Source of the DNA: Trifolium pratense
Taxonomy: Eukaryota; Streptophyta; Magnoliopsida; Fabales; Fabaceae
Length of the DNA: 64,000 bases
Assembly: GCF_020283565.1 (NCBI RefSeq)
Contig: NC_060065.1
Coordinates: 44,504,409-44,568,408 of the forward strand
Direction: 5' to 3'
The position numbers and the translations under genes were made by a program. Under the pieces are notes generated by a model, which was not told the origin of the DNA, ran no database searches, and saw only the letters and a program-made list of their open reading frames with translations. This document shows, piece by piece, positions 12,074 to 24,184 of this stretch. Positions within the stretch are counted from its first letter, which is position 1, and each line of letters starts with the position of its first letter.

Positions 12074-12463
12074 TCAGGACCCGTTGACACCAACTAGTTT
12101 GACACCAAATGTTACACCTCTCAATAACGTTTTAACCGATATAAATTTTATAAAATCCACCGTTGGATTGAAAGTTTACATCATATAGATCATTTGTGTA
12201 AAATTTCAGACAAATCCAAAATCATTTGATATGCTATTGAGATACATAAAGATTAACGGCATTTAAAAAAATACAAAAACCGTTAATTTTGATGTATCTC
12301 AATAACATATCAAATGATTTTGGATTTATTTGAAATTTTACACAAATGATCTATATGATGTAAACTTTCAATCCAACGGTGGATTTTATAAAATTTATAT
12401 CGGTTAAAACGTTATTGAGAGGTGTAACATTTGGTGTCAAACTAGTTGGTGTCAACGGATCCT

Positions 12464-12467
<4 letters not shown>
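12072..12467. mobile_element. 396-bp near-perfect foldback MITE inside a (TA)n tract
   Basis: AGTCAGGACCCGTTGACACC at the left and its complement at the right (GGTGTCAACGGATCCTGACT) enclose arms that stay complementary almost to the centre near 12268. It is flanked on both sides by TA microsatellite (12031-12070 and 12468-12493). A copy of exactly the same length lies at 21671-22066 with the central loop reversed. No coding capacity. Confidence 0.85.
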
Positions 12468-12498
<31 letters not shown>

Positions 12499-12639
12499 CA
12501 GATATTTTGTTTCCGTAAAGGTCATTTCTTACATTACAAAATAAAATAGTAAAATATATAATTGATTTCGTAAATATATTTGCACAATAGTTGAATTGAC
12601 ATTTTTTATACACAATAAAAATACATATAAAATGTCTTG

Positions 12640-12775
12640 TGAACTTAGTTTAGTTATAACTTATAAGACAATGCATTATCTTAAAATGTAAGGGGCCAGA
12701 GTTCAAACCCTGTCATCCTACTAATGATCCACTTTCAGGATGTAATTTCTAATCGCCAGACTACTTAACAAAACA
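12640..12775 (+). mobile_element. Degenerate tRNA-derived SINE
   Basis: gggccagagttcaaaccctgtcatc (B-box-like) followed by atgatccactttcaggatg and gactacttaacaaaa resembles the SINE at 48776-48919 in body and tail; the A-box half is eroded. Confidence 0.5.
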
Positions 12776-15700
12776 AAATACACACAAAATAAAGCAAAAA
12801 AAAAAAACTCTACGGTCCTAAAATATAAATAAAAATTTGTCAGTAAAAATTAATATATTTGGTCTAAATATTTCACCAAATAAATTAACTCTCATTGACC
12901 AAATTTCGCTTACATTTTAGGAGAGAGGAAATAAGTTATAACATTATTGCTTAAATATGATTTTTGAGTTTTTCAAATTCAATTATCTTATTTTTACAAG
13001 ATTAAATTAAATTTATTTTTTTATCGATAAACAAAATGATAAATATCACATAAAATTTACTTACAAATGAGAGATTTCAAATTCTAACTAAAATATAAAA
13101 TTCAGTTTATCTTAAAGACTAAAGTTGCCCGCCATTAGTATGCTTGGACTTAACTAGAGTCAATCTTATTGAAATATTTAGGGTAGGGTACTACTGCCAC
13201 ATGATTTTCTATCTAAGTACCACTTCAGTAGTAATTAAGTCTTAAGCTCACTGATTCATCAGTTGTGTTATTAATACAGGTAGAATCTTTACATCATCAA
13301 CCGGGGAAGCTTCACATGGGTTTATTATATTAAAGAGTTGAAGTTACAAGTGATGATTTTCTCTTCATTTTTAAAGCAACCTTGCTATTGACTAATTTTT
13401 ATTTATCATGGTAAAACTTGCTATTTTTTTATTAATTTTCTCCATATTAATTTTTTTATTTATCATGGTAAAACTTGCTATTAACTACACCAACCATATT
13501 GTATCCGTGAGGTAGCAATTTAGATGATCAAACTATGTGATTAATCCTAATCTTCTGATGATAATTTGTGACTCAAATCAAATATCACTTAATTGTATAA
13601 TTATTTTTGAACTCAAAGTCCCTTACACATCGTTTGTGTAAAGGGACGACATTTAGATGAAAAATAGTCCTCTATTCAATTAAATATCTAGACTCAATGA
13701 GCTGCCGTCATTTTTGGTTGTATCTATTCTGACTCCACTTGAAATCAATTTAAATTCAAAATAGATAGTAAACTCTTAACTCACTTTATAGATTTTTTTT
13801 ATTGCCCAAATGATCTAAGAGACAAAGATACTTTAATTTGAAATGAGATAAATATAAAAATTCAAATTGATGAGATCCAAAGGGTGTTTTCAAGAAATAG
13901 AAGTAAATGGGTCCCAACAAGAAAATGAACGCGGGAATGAGCAAAAGCCAAAAGCGATTCCGCGTAATTCGGGTGCTGGATGGCAACCAATATTACAACC
14001 CCAAAAGCACTTATGCCGTTCATGTTGACGTTTGGCACCATCCAACTTAATTCCTCCTTAATTAAATCATACTTGCTCATACACCGACACCTCCATTGTC
14101 AAATTTTCTGCCAAAACAATTCTTAAACTATTTTTTAGTCATGTTCAATTCAGACATAAATATTTAAATTATTATTTAGTAGTAAATGTCAACAATCTAT
14201 AATAGGAGTATATTCTATGGCCAATTTGTAATATTATGTTTGAAATAATCTTATATTTATATATATCCTGCAATTCTTTTGAAGAACCAACATTTATCCA
14301 AGTTGATGCCAGAACTATATACTTCATGATAGAACTGACCTCCGCGAACTAGATTTGATGGCCTAATGTACTGGATACTGGTGGTAGAAAAAATTATAAA
14401 ACTTTATGTTTGTTGTATCTTTCTCTTGCAAACAAAATCTTAAGTTTTGTTTGTGAGTTTGAAGGGGGAGAATAGAGTTTTGAAAAGAAACAATTAATTC
14501 GAAGGGTAAAAAAGTGCAACAAGTTTTTGTAAGAATAATTTGAAGATAACGGTGCAATAAGTTAAAATTTAATGGACATACAATGCAAAAAAAAATAAAT
14601 TTAATTTACATATTTATTATCTAAAAAACTTAAAACATCAAACTATTACAAATGTAAAATTTTAAAAACAGATTTTGAATGCATTTGTCCATAAAAATAT
14701 GAATGGTGATGATGAATTCTTTAGGTTGCTTAGTATAGTTTATTAATCTTCAGTTAACTCTATTATATTTGATTGAGTAATCGATCCTTGTATTTTATTT
14801 TTTTTACTAATCGATCGTCAAATTAATTAAGATTATAGTCCGTCCCTATATCCAATAACCGCCCTAAAGACCTTCAAACATCATTTTTTTTTATAGTCTT
14901 AATCACATATAGGTGTATATGAGAATTATAATAATAAATAATCCAAATTTATTGGGCTAAGAAAAATACAAAAATGACAACGATTAGTGGATTTAAGTAT
15001 ATGAGAATGTGACTAATTTGAGTTTGAGTTTGACTGCAAGACAAGACATGATTAGCATGCAGATTAGTAGATAACAATGATCCAAATATGTAGAAGCAAA
15101 CAATTCATCTAAAACAATGGGAGGATAAGATTAATAAACGTGCATGCATGCTAGTATTCCCATATAGTGCTTTGAAAACAACCATGTCTAAATAGAGACA
15201 AATTAATACTATGGGAATCGAACCTAACATATTGACTTTTGTGTTAATGCTCATACATTAATTCTAACAAGGTTGTGTATTTTCCACTTCTAAATCTAAA
15301 ATTCAAAAGCATTTTCTCCGTATACTCCATCCGTCTCAAAATATAAAGAAAAATTGATTAAAAAAGTTTATGTATTTAGTCCAAAATTTTAATCAAATAT
15401 ATCAATTTTCTTTGACAAACTTCAAACCAATTTTCCACAACTTAACCTAATTAAGAGGTTAAGACTATACGTACTTTGGCTCCAATTTGGATTAGGTGCA
15501 TGGTGGTGCAGTCATATGCAGCGGTACCATCATAATCGGAAAAAGATCCTAATAAATACATCTAAACATTTGTATAAAGTTTTATATTTGATGTAATTTT
15601 TTTATAAAAAGAGTCTTATAATTATGGACGAAAGAAATGATTTGTTTTTAATTTATTGAATTTAGAGGTTATTTATAAATTATTACTATGCAATAAAAAA

Positions 15701-18111
15701 ATTATATTCTTTTTCCTCTACAGAAGCTAAAATTACACTTTTTCCCCTTCAAATTTAAAATAAAAAGGTACCTAAATTAATATTTTAGTTCAAGTTTAAT
15801 ATAATAATTAAGCTTTTTGTTTAAATATTGTTTTCTTTCTTTTTGACTCTCATTAATCTTGAAAAATAAAAATACTTGCTTCAAGTTTTACCGTGAGAGA
15901 ACACATTGCTATATAGATTCTTCTTAGATTAATTTCATAGCATATTGAGCATGTTTGTTTCGGTTTTTTTTTTTAAATATTCTTATAGTGTTGCATAATT
16001 TTGTGCAAAAAAAATTTACAAAAAAACTTTTTATAAAAGCTTCAAATGAAAATTTGGTCTAAATAGTTATTTTTTTAAAATGTTATTTTAGGTATTTCAT
16101 TATTTTATTGATTTTTTTTCTCTGAAATTATAAAAAATCACTTAATTTTGAAGTTATTTCAATTTTTTTAGATAAATTAAGAGCGTCTAGATATCAAGTT
16201 ATAAGTGGACATCCCAACTATGTTGGCACCCCCACTTATCCCCCTGCTCTATCTATTAGCTCATATGTATTAATAGAAATAGAAAAAAAGATATATACAT
16301 GGGGGACTAGGCCTTATCCCAAAGAAAAAAGAAAATGATATTAAATAGTACGATACTGAGGGAAAATATATACATGAGGGACTAGGCCTTATCTATTGCT
16401 GCTAATTCCTTTAATTTGCCAACAACTATTAAATTGTTGGAAAAATGTTGCAGCCATATCTCCTATTCTTGTAGTGTTTCTCTCTTCTGGTTGCAATCAC
16501 AATATTCCAGTCACCATTCTCTTGCAAAACATGTACTCCATAATCGACAATTTTCATAATAGAATCCAATGAAATATCAATGAAATATTTAGGGTATCAA
16601 CTATGTTCGTTCCCATTGTATATTGTTTTAGTTGAATACCTACCATAAAACTAAGGAATTTAAACATAAAACAAAACAATTTTCCTAGGAAAAGAAGAAA
16701 CGAATGATAGCAAAAAAACCATAAAACAAAGGAATTTATACAGAAAACAAAACAACCTTCTATACTCTCTCATATAGTGTTCTATGCGAAATAATTTTTG
16801 GGGGGTGAATGAAGGGTTCACACTTTAACTTGCGAACTGTGTTTCAATCAAAATTATTTCATGGGAGATGAGAGAAGGGTGAAGAGGACAAAAAGATTTG
16901 ATTTTTATAAGGTTCGCATCCTTGAAAGCGAACTCAGTTCGAAGTTTACATCATAGAATGCAAACTCTTTTTTCCCCAATTTTTGCTATTTATACACTCA
17001 CATTCTAAGTAGCGAAGGGTAAATTTAGAATGTCATTGGGTGCGTGCGAGATCGGGGGCGCAAAAGTAAATCTTAAACAATAAAGGAGAATAATAATATT
17101 TCTCTAACTTTAGGCCATAGTGGGTCCAAACACTACCTGTAGAGATTGAAATTACTTTTCCGACCACCCGTTTTTAAACGCACACCCAACCTTTTGCGCA
17201 ACATATTTTCCAATAACTTATATCGCTTTTGGAAACTAAATATTCAAATTACTTATATATAATCTAAAAGTAAGACTCTAATCTGTTGAAAATGTATTTC
17301 AAATGTAACATCTAAAATGTATTTTGGATGTGAATTTTGAAGTTAATCACAAGACTATTGTATTGGGTGTTCCGCTTATATACGCCTATGTTTTATAGTT
17401 CATCTTTTACGGATCTCTGTTCGTCTTATGTAGAGACCTAGTTATTATTAATAATATATTTTCCGTTAAAAAAATATAGATATTGTGTTTTGATTACATT
17501 AAAATGACATAGTAAAATTTGTATGTATGTACCACCATAACCATTAATGTATATCAATTGGTTTTGTTTTTATCACTTCATCCTTCCTTTAGTTATTGCC
17601 GACTAAACTTTCACTTATATCATACCCATCTTGCCTCAAAATGATGGCTTATCGCGCTATTGTAAGCTCTAATGTCATCTTATCTTGTCATTATATATAT
17701 ATTTTTTAAATATAGATGTAAATTTTTAAGAATACGACTTTGATGTATCATAAAAATTACTTTATAATGAATTTTCATTTTGTTATTACATAAAGAAGTT
17801 TAAATTAAAGAACTTATTTGTTCAATTTTAGATTTTAACTAGGGCCGTCCCAACAAACTATAAGGCTATATGAGGTATATTTAAAGTTCATAATAATATT
17901 TTAGTATAAAATTATAAATTTTTGTTTTGAGTTTTATTTTTTAGACATTTTAGAATACAAAATCATTTATTAAATTGATTTTGTTTAATACTGTATTTTT
18001 GACTATAAAGTTAATCTTTGTTAAGATATATGATTTGATTAATTTTAGTTTTAGGCGACCCTGATTTTAACATCCACTTTAACCCATGGTCTATTTTTGC
18101 TTTTTTAAAAA
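12776..18111. other. AT-rich intergenic region, no supported gene
   Basis: A duplicated phrase (tttatcatggtaaaacttgctatt) occurs at about 13403 and 13460. A degenerate Stowaway-like half-element (actccatccgtctcaaaatataaag) is at about 15325. At 13860-14080 the minus strand has overlapping short hydrophobic frames, but no protein family was recognised. The remainder shows nothing I can name. Confidence 0.4.
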
Positions 18112-18296
18112 GGCAAATGCTAAATAGTGCTCCTGGGGCACTCTTTAAACCCTTAAATAGTAAGTTTTTTATAGAATTTTTATGGAAATGCGTAAAGTCA
18201 ACGCATTGGAAATTAGAGTGTTTAATTTTTTGAATAAAAAATTTCTTTTAATGGAATGCTTAAAGAGTGCCCCAGAGACACTCGTTAGCAAGACCC
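18112..18296. mobile_element. Terminal-hairpin MITE with 9-bp TSD TTTTAAAAA
   Basis: 185-bp element from GGCAAATGCTAAATAGTG to CTCGTTAGCAAGACCC. The ends fold through GTGCTCCTGGGGCAC and GTGCCCCAGAGACAC. Flanks 18103-18111 and 18297-18305 are identical, though low in complexity. Core shared with 6642-6815 (gaaatgcgtaaagtcaacgcattg versus gaaaatgtgtgaagttaaagtattg). Confidence 0.75.
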
Positions 18297-18474
18297 TTTT
18301 AAAAAAACATACAAAATTGTTAATTTTTGTTATGTTTCCGATTGAAAATAGAACAAAAAATATATGTTAAAGATGTCTAAGAAGTAAACATCTCAACTAG
18401 TTCGATGACAGATGAAGAAAACTCATAATTTGGATTTGAAACCCAAAATGAAGTACCTAATTGTTGTTTTTTTC

Positions 18475-18560
18475 AAGTAGCATAATGGCTAGAAAATCCA
18501 CCTTAAAGGTTCGAACCCATGACACTATATGTTAAACCTCCACTTTTCTAAGCAATGCGA
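18475..18560 (+). mobile_element. Possible tRNA-derived SINE fragment
   Basis: agtagcataatggctagaa (A-box-like) and aaaggttcgaacccatga (B-box-like) are about 25 bases apart. No poly(A) or TSD was found. Confidence 0.4.
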
Positions 18561-19410
18561 GACTTCTCACCTGACACTTGCCACAATAATAAGAGAGAAA
18601 ACAATTTCATATACTAGCTCATTTTCACACTCACTTAGTAACTGATTCTGTTATTTAGTTATTGAAATTCTGGTATAGCAGAGCCAGATGTTGTACAGGT
18701 GTCGAGACATCTGGTCTGTCATGAATAATACAGCAAGACAGATAACATTAAAAACAGATACTGAAAAACATAAACAACAGATGTTCTACACGATGCTCCA
18801 ACATCTGTCAGGAGCGAAACTATACTGATGTTAAGACAGATGCTAAAGCATCTCGTACCAGTACAGATAAGATTATAATAAAGTGCAGAATGTAAATAAC
18901 ACAGATGAGTTGTTAACCCAGTTCGGTGCAACGTCACCTAATCTGGGGGATACCAATTCAGGAAGGAAATCCACTATAATAGTTCCAATTCAAAGCCCTC
19001 AATAAACGCCCCGTTTATGACTTATCACCTAGACACTACCCGTGCTAATTTTTACCTAGGAACTCCTAGATATGAGAACCTTCGCTCACTTCCCTCAATC
19101 AACACAACCTGTGTTTACAATCGATAACAATCTGCAAGGAGTCACGTTCCCATAAAACTAATACCTAGCCAACACCCTTGACTATAAGTTCACAATTTGG
19201 AGTTGCTTACAAGCTTCCTCCAAGTACAATACTCAACTCATTACCTAAAGGTTTCTGAGTGAGGACATGGTGACCATCTCACAACCTGAGTGGTTCACTT
19301 ACACCAACTCTCCTAGAGAGTGGCTACAAGACACGAAACCCTAAAGACTACATCTTTGATATTTGGTTTTGATTCTTGTTTCGGTGTCTAAATTAGGTTT
19401 AGCTCTTTCC

Positions 19411-19418
19411 TTTATATA
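19411..19418 (-). promoter_or_regulatory. TATA box of the solo LTR
   Basis: TATATAAA followed by GGAAAG on the minus strand, about 400 bases into the 1156-bp LTR, a usual place for the U3/R promoter. Confidence 0.5.
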
Positions 19419-19680
19419 GTCTGAGCTTAGCACGACTAGGTCTTGAATTTGGGCTTCAGATCACAGCTGGTTCAAAAGTTCCAGCAAGGAATATTCTTGA
19501 ATCAAATGTTTTGTTTTCCTAAAATAGTTGATTTGTTTAGAAACAAAACTAGGCCATGGCCACCTTATAGAACATCAGGAAATACGCTACTTGTCGCACA
19601 AGTAAAACGTGAATATATTCTTCAATCAAATCTTTTAGAGATCTCACGCGAAAATAGACCTTTCAAGAAACGCAAAAACA

Positions 19681-19760
19681 GAGCACACTGGATGTCGTAT
19701 CTAATGTTGAAGCATTGTATGAGCACACTGGATGTCGTATCTAATGTTGAAGCATTGTAT
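19681..19760. repeat. Tandem duplication of a 40-bp unit inside the solo LTR
   Basis: The unit beginning gagcacactggatgtcgtat occurs twice head to tail with no mismatch. It lies upstream of the LTR TATA box, i.e. in the putative U3 region where enhancer repeats are common. Confidence 0.9.
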
Positions 19761-19985
19761 CCAACATTTCGCTTGCATATTTGTTTTAGAAAAATGAGGC
19801 CAACACAAATCTCCAACAGTTATTACTGATCTTTCTTGATTACAAAACTAGTTAACTAGAAACTAAACCCCTGTTGTCAAAAAAAAGTTAACATAACATG
19901 GGGGTAAATCCATGATATAAAAATTGTCTCACTTGTAAATGATAAATTATCCACGTCAACATTATATTATATATATATATATATA

Positions 19986-21599
19986 GGGGGCTGCTAACTT
20001 AGACCCAGTTGGGTCTAAGTTAGCAAGGTGCACCTTTTCAGTTGGACCAAAATACCCATTCTTTTTAATTAATTAACCAAATTACCATCAATGGACGCGG
20101 ATCCAGTGTCGCGCGCGTACCGCAGTACCATGGTTACAGGCCGTTGATTTCCATCAGACAGCCAAGATCTGATCTCATCAAGACTGTCTGATCAATCAGA
20201 CAGCCCAGATCATCCGAATCCATCAGATTCCAGCGCGTGCACCACACTGGATTACAGCCTGGAGAGAGAAGAATCTACTTTTTAAAAGCAGGACACGTGT
20301 CGCTGTCTGATTGGCTGGGCGTGATTTTTTTCCATTTAATACTTTGAACTCAATTATTTCGTTGTAAATTAATTTTTTATTTTTTTTTTATACCAAAATT
20401 CATAATTTTTTTTTCTCTACAAATAGAGACTTGATTCGTTTGATTTGGACACAGAAAAAAAAACCCAATTTTTCACTACCTTAATCTCATTTTTCACTAC
20501 CTTACATCAACTCACTGAAACCATTCTACCAGCAAAATGGTTTCAGATTACAACTCTCTGAAACCATTGTACCAGATAAATGGTTTCAGAAGCAAACACA
20601 ATTAATAAATTACTCACTGAAACCATTCTACCAGTAAAATGGTTTCAGAATACAACTATGTGCAACCATTCTATAAGCTAAATGGTTTCAGAAGCAAATA
20701 ACTAATAATCAACTTACTGAAACCATTCTACCAGCAAAATGGTTTCAGATTACAACTCTCTGAAACCATTGTACCAGATAAATGGTTTCAGAAGCAAACA
20801 CAATTAATAAATTACTCATTGAAACCATTCTACCAGTAAAATGGTTTCAGAATACAACTATGTGCAACCATTCTACCAGTAAAATGGTTTCAGAAGCAAA
20901 CATTAGTTTTTAATTACCGTTTTATCTCATTTAATTAACTAAAAATAGTTTCAGGTCTCCAAAAATTTCATAAAATATACCAAAAGTTCCAGAATATTAT
21001 CTACTATTTTCCTGGTATAATGGTTTCAGTGAGTTGGTTGAGTGGTGCGTGTTAAATTACAACACACAAGTAACGTATTTAGTAGACAAAAAATGAGATT
21101 AAGGTAGTGAAAAATTGCGTTTTTTTTCTGTGTCCAAATCAAACGAACCAAGTCTCTATTTGTAGACAAAAAAAAATTATGAATTTTGGTATAAAAATAA
21201 AAAAATAAAAAATTAATTTACAACGAAATAATTGAGTTCAAAGTATTAAATGAACAAAAATCACGCCCAGCCAACCATTGTGTGACACGTGTCCTACTTT
21301 TAAAAAGCAAATTTTTCTCTCTCCAGGTTGTAATCCAGTGTGGCGCAGGCGCTGGAATCTGATGGATCAGGATGATCTGGGCTGTCTGATTGATCAGACA
21401 GTCTTGATGAGATCAGATCTTGGCTGTCTGATGGAAATCAACGGTCTGTAACCATGGTCCTTTGGTACGCGCGCGACACTGGATCTGCGTCTACTAATGG
21501 GTATTTTGGTTAATTAATTAAAAAGAATGGGTATTTTGGTCCAATTGAAAAGGTGCACCTTGCTAACTTAGACCTAACTAGGGTCTAAGTTAGAAAACC

Positions 21600-21601
<2 letters not shown>
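19986..21601. mobile_element. Complete long-TIR (about 515 bp) Mutator-like non-autonomous element with internal palindrome array
   Basis: The arms 19986-20500 and 21088-21601 are inverted copies of each other, differing by scattered substitutions and indels. Each starts with GGGG followed within a few bases by the hairpin CTAACTTAGACC...GGTCTAAGTTAG, then aggtgcacc, then a ggacgcg...gcgcgcg segment and repeated ctgtctgat motifs. Between the arms are an array of eight palindromes (20514-20905) and a block shared with the copy at the window start. It sits in a TA microsatellite, so a 9-bp TSD (ATATATATA) is possible but not provable. No transposase frame is present. Mutator-like is inferred from arm length and relatives. 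Confidence 0.75.
20514..20905. repeat. Array of eight 31-bp palindromes in a 100-102 bp dimer repeat
   Basis: Dimer units begin at 20514, 20616, 20716 and 20818. Each holds two palindromes of the form TGAAACCATT-loop-AATGGTTTCA; the second in some units has degenerated to tgcaaccatt. Units 1+2 and 3+4 are nearly the same, pointing to a later 202-bp duplication. Confidence 0.9.

Positions 21602-21669
<68 letters not shown>
21602..21669. repeat. (TA)n microsatellite between two transposons
   Basis: Uninterrupted TA run separating the long-TIR element from the 396-bp foldback. Confidence 0.9.
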
Positions 21670-21670
<1 letters not shown>

Positions 21671-21672
<2 letters not shown>

Positions 21673-22064
21673 TCAGGATCCGTTGACACCAACTAGTTTG
21701 ACACCAAATGTTACACCTCTCAATAACGTTTTAACCGATATAAATTTTATAAAATCCACCGTTGGATTGAAAGTTTACATCATATAGATCATTTGTGTAA
21801 AATTTCAAATAAATCCAAAATCATTTGATATGTTATTGAGATTCATCAAAATTAACGGTTTTTGTATTTTTTTAAATGCCGTTAATCTTTATGTGTCTCA
21901 ATAGCATATCAAATGGTTTTGGATTTGTCTGAAATTTTACACAAATGATCTATATGATGTAAACTTTCAATCCAACGGTGGATTTTATAAAATTTATATC
22001 GGTTAAAACGTTATTGAGAGGTGTAACATTTGGTGTCAAACTAGTTGGTGTCAACGGATCCTGA

Positions 22065-22066
<2 letters not shown>
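21671..22066. mobile_element. 396-bp foldback MITE, sister of 12072-12467 in opposite orientation
   Basis: Same ends (AGTCAGGATCCGTTGACACC and complement) and same length as the 12072 copy. The central loop reads aacggtttttgtattttttt here and the complement there, so the two are inverted relative to each other. TA tracts flank both sides (21602-21669, 22069-22111). Confidence 0.85.
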
Positions 22067-22116
<50 letters not shown>

Positions 22117-22408
22117 GATAAAGCTGAGGATTGAATCAAAGATTTCAAATATATTATTCAAATTTCTCACCACTATATCAAATCTAGCTAGTGGATTAGG
22201 TGAACATTATAATTATGTTGACTATATATATTTATAAGTCCCTTTGACTTGTTATGATCTCTTGAATTGGGTTTTGATCAGTTGAGAGATTGTGTTAGTT
22301 TTGCATTGTGAAAGAGGTTGGAAGCGTAGACAATACAATCATTTTTTGAATCGTGAAAGATTGTCTAATCCTTTTATTAATCATTTTAACAAATGCATGT
22401 ATCATGTA

Positions 22409-22556
22409 CTCCATCCGGTCCTTATTATAAGAAGAAGTTAATTTTTTAGATTCATAGAATGTTGTATGTATTTAGTCAATAATATGGATCAGATACATCC
22501 AACATTCTATAAATCTAAAAAGTTAACTTATTCTTATAATAAAGATAAGAGGAAAG
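22409..22556. mobile_element. Stowaway-like MITE
   Basis: ctccatccggtccttattataag at the left is matched by cttataataaagataagagg at the right, with an inner inverted pair ttagattcatagaatgtt / aacattctataaatctaa. The preceding base pair is TA, as expected for Tc1/mariner-type insertion. Confidence 0.6.
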
Positions 22557-23005
22557 TATATATCATTAACTAACAACCAACAATTTATTCAATATTCTTC
22601 AAGTTGATCTATATATAAAAATATGATAGGTTCTAACAACGAATTTTTAATAAAACGACAAAAATTAAGTTTCTATATTCTAGTTTTCCTGTAGCTAGTC
22701 AAAAGATACTAAATTAATGAAAGAACTAAAATAATTTTATCACCATAAGAAAATATGTCAGTACATTGCACATTTGAACTAACATAAAATACAATTAATG
22801 ACATTTTTTAGTTATCGTACAGAAAATTAACTTTTATTTTATTTCTTGAAATATTGAAGAAAATTGCTTACGATAATATTTTTATATTAAGAGGAAAATA
22901 AAAAGGCAACAAAACAAATTAACGAAAACAGATACTAATTGCATTCATAAATAGCACATGCGCTATTTGCGGAGGGGATAAGCCCACAACTTATGATTAA
23001 TATCT

Positions 23006-23062
23006 AACTAAGCACTATGTTTGATTATAAAAAAAAAAAAAAAAAAACTAAGCACTATGTTT
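23006..23062 (+). mobile_element. Tail-only retroinsertion: 23-nt A-rich insert with 17-bp TSD
   Basis: AACTAAGCACTATGTTT occurs at 23006-23022 and again at 23046-23062. Between them are only GATTAT and 17 A residues. This matches a LINE-machinery insertion truncated to almost nothing but its poly(A) tail. Confidence 0.75.
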
Positions 23063-23321
23063 AGCAGTCAATTAATCAACACATTAATTCATTTAAAATA
23101 ACTAAATATTATTTACCAAAACTGTCAAGAAAATAAAATTTAATATTTTTTTTAAAATTTTATTTCTCTTAATAGTGAATATTGAACTCTTTTATGGAAA
23201 AATGTAAAAAAATTAGTATAATGTTCATAAGCAATAAAATTATGTTTTTCGTATGAAATAGTTTTATCTTAAATGAAATATTTGGTAAATAATTTTTTAT
23301 TCATAAAAAATGATGTATACT

Positions 23322-23472
23322 ACTCTTTCCGATCCTTAATATAAGAGAAATTTTATTTTTTAGATTCATTAAGAAACTAATGTATAGTCCATATTATATA
23401 TTAGATACATTAGATTCTCAATGAATCTAAAAAGTAAAATATCTCTTATATTAAGGACCGGATGAAGTAATT
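23322..23472. mobile_element. Stowaway-like MITE
   Basis: tactctttccgatccttaatataagag at the left pairs with ctcttatattaaggaccggatgaagta at the right; inner segments (ttttagattcattaagaa / ctcaatgaatctaaaaag) also pair. Confidence 0.7.
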
Positions 23473-23587
23473 TATAAGATCAAGTATATTAATAGTATTT
23501 AAAGTTTTGAATGTAGTAATTTAGAGGTGTATGAATATGAAAGGCACTTTTTTTTCAAAAATACTCCTCAAGGAGGATGTATTTGAT

Positions 23588-23988
23588 GACCATTTCTAAC
23601 CTAACAAGTAGTTCAAGTTGTGCATGGTGCACAAGTAGCGATTTATATTATAACGAATACGAATTTTATAAAATTCACTGTTGGATTGATAGTTTATATC
23701 ATATATATCATCTATAAAAATTTTGAAATTTTTTGAAAATCATTTGATATGTTATTGAGACCATCAAAATTAACGGTATTCAATAAAAACTCATAAACCG
23801 TTAATTTTGACGAGTCTTAATAACATAACAAATTATTTTCAAAAAAATTCAAATTTTTTATAGATGATCTATGTGATATAAACTTTCAATCTATCGATGA
23901 ATTTTATAAAATTCGTATTTGTTATAATATAAATATCTACTTGTGCACCATGCACAACTTAAAGGATTTGTTCAGGTTAGACAAACCT
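23588..23988. mobile_element. Foldback MITE with exact 9-bp TSD GTATTTGAT
   Basis: The TSD copies are 23579-23587 and 23989-23997. Inside, gttgtgcatggtgcacaag and its complement (cttgtgcaccatgcacaac) lead into long complementary arms containing actgttggattgatag. The centre is aacggtattcaataaaaac...aaccgtt. Related copies: 36240-36650 (complete) and 7082-7290 (half). Confidence 0.85.
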
Positions 23989-24184
23989 GTATTTGATTTA
24001 GCAGTTTGATGCTCTATCAAGCTCCTCATGGAGGTTTGCAAAAATTACAATTTCCAAGAATTCAACCTATAACCTTTTTGCACCATAATTATCTTATAAT
24101 CTGCGTGCGACTGCAGACTGCTAGGCTATTTTTTCAAATCATTAAACGTGCGTGCAAATAAATATAACATAAACTTGTAGTTTT

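Larger units (their letters stand above)
18663..19818 (-). mobile_element. Solo LTR, 1156 bp, with perfect 5-bp TSD GTTAT
   Basis: Read on the minus strand it starts TGTTGGAGATTTGTG and ends ACCAGAATTTCA, the TG...CA form of an LTR. The flanks are GTTAT at 18658-18662 and again at 19819-19823. A minus-strand TATATAAA lies at 19411-19418, consistent with the LTR promoter. No gag-pol is attached, so this is a solo LTR left by recombination between two LTRs. Superfamily (copia or gypsy) cannot be decided from the LTR alone. Confidence 0.88.

Noticed and set aside
13786..14080. Two overlapping minus-strand frames with hydrophobic stretches
   Set aside because: No family is recognised, the frames overlap each other, and no splice or promoter signals support a gene.
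14363..14557. 64-codon minus-strand frame
   Set aside because: No recognisable protein features, and nothing in the flanks suggests a gene.
19443..19829. 128-codon plus-strand frame
   Set aside because: It lies in the solo LTR on the strand opposite to its promoter and includes the 40-bp tandem duplication.
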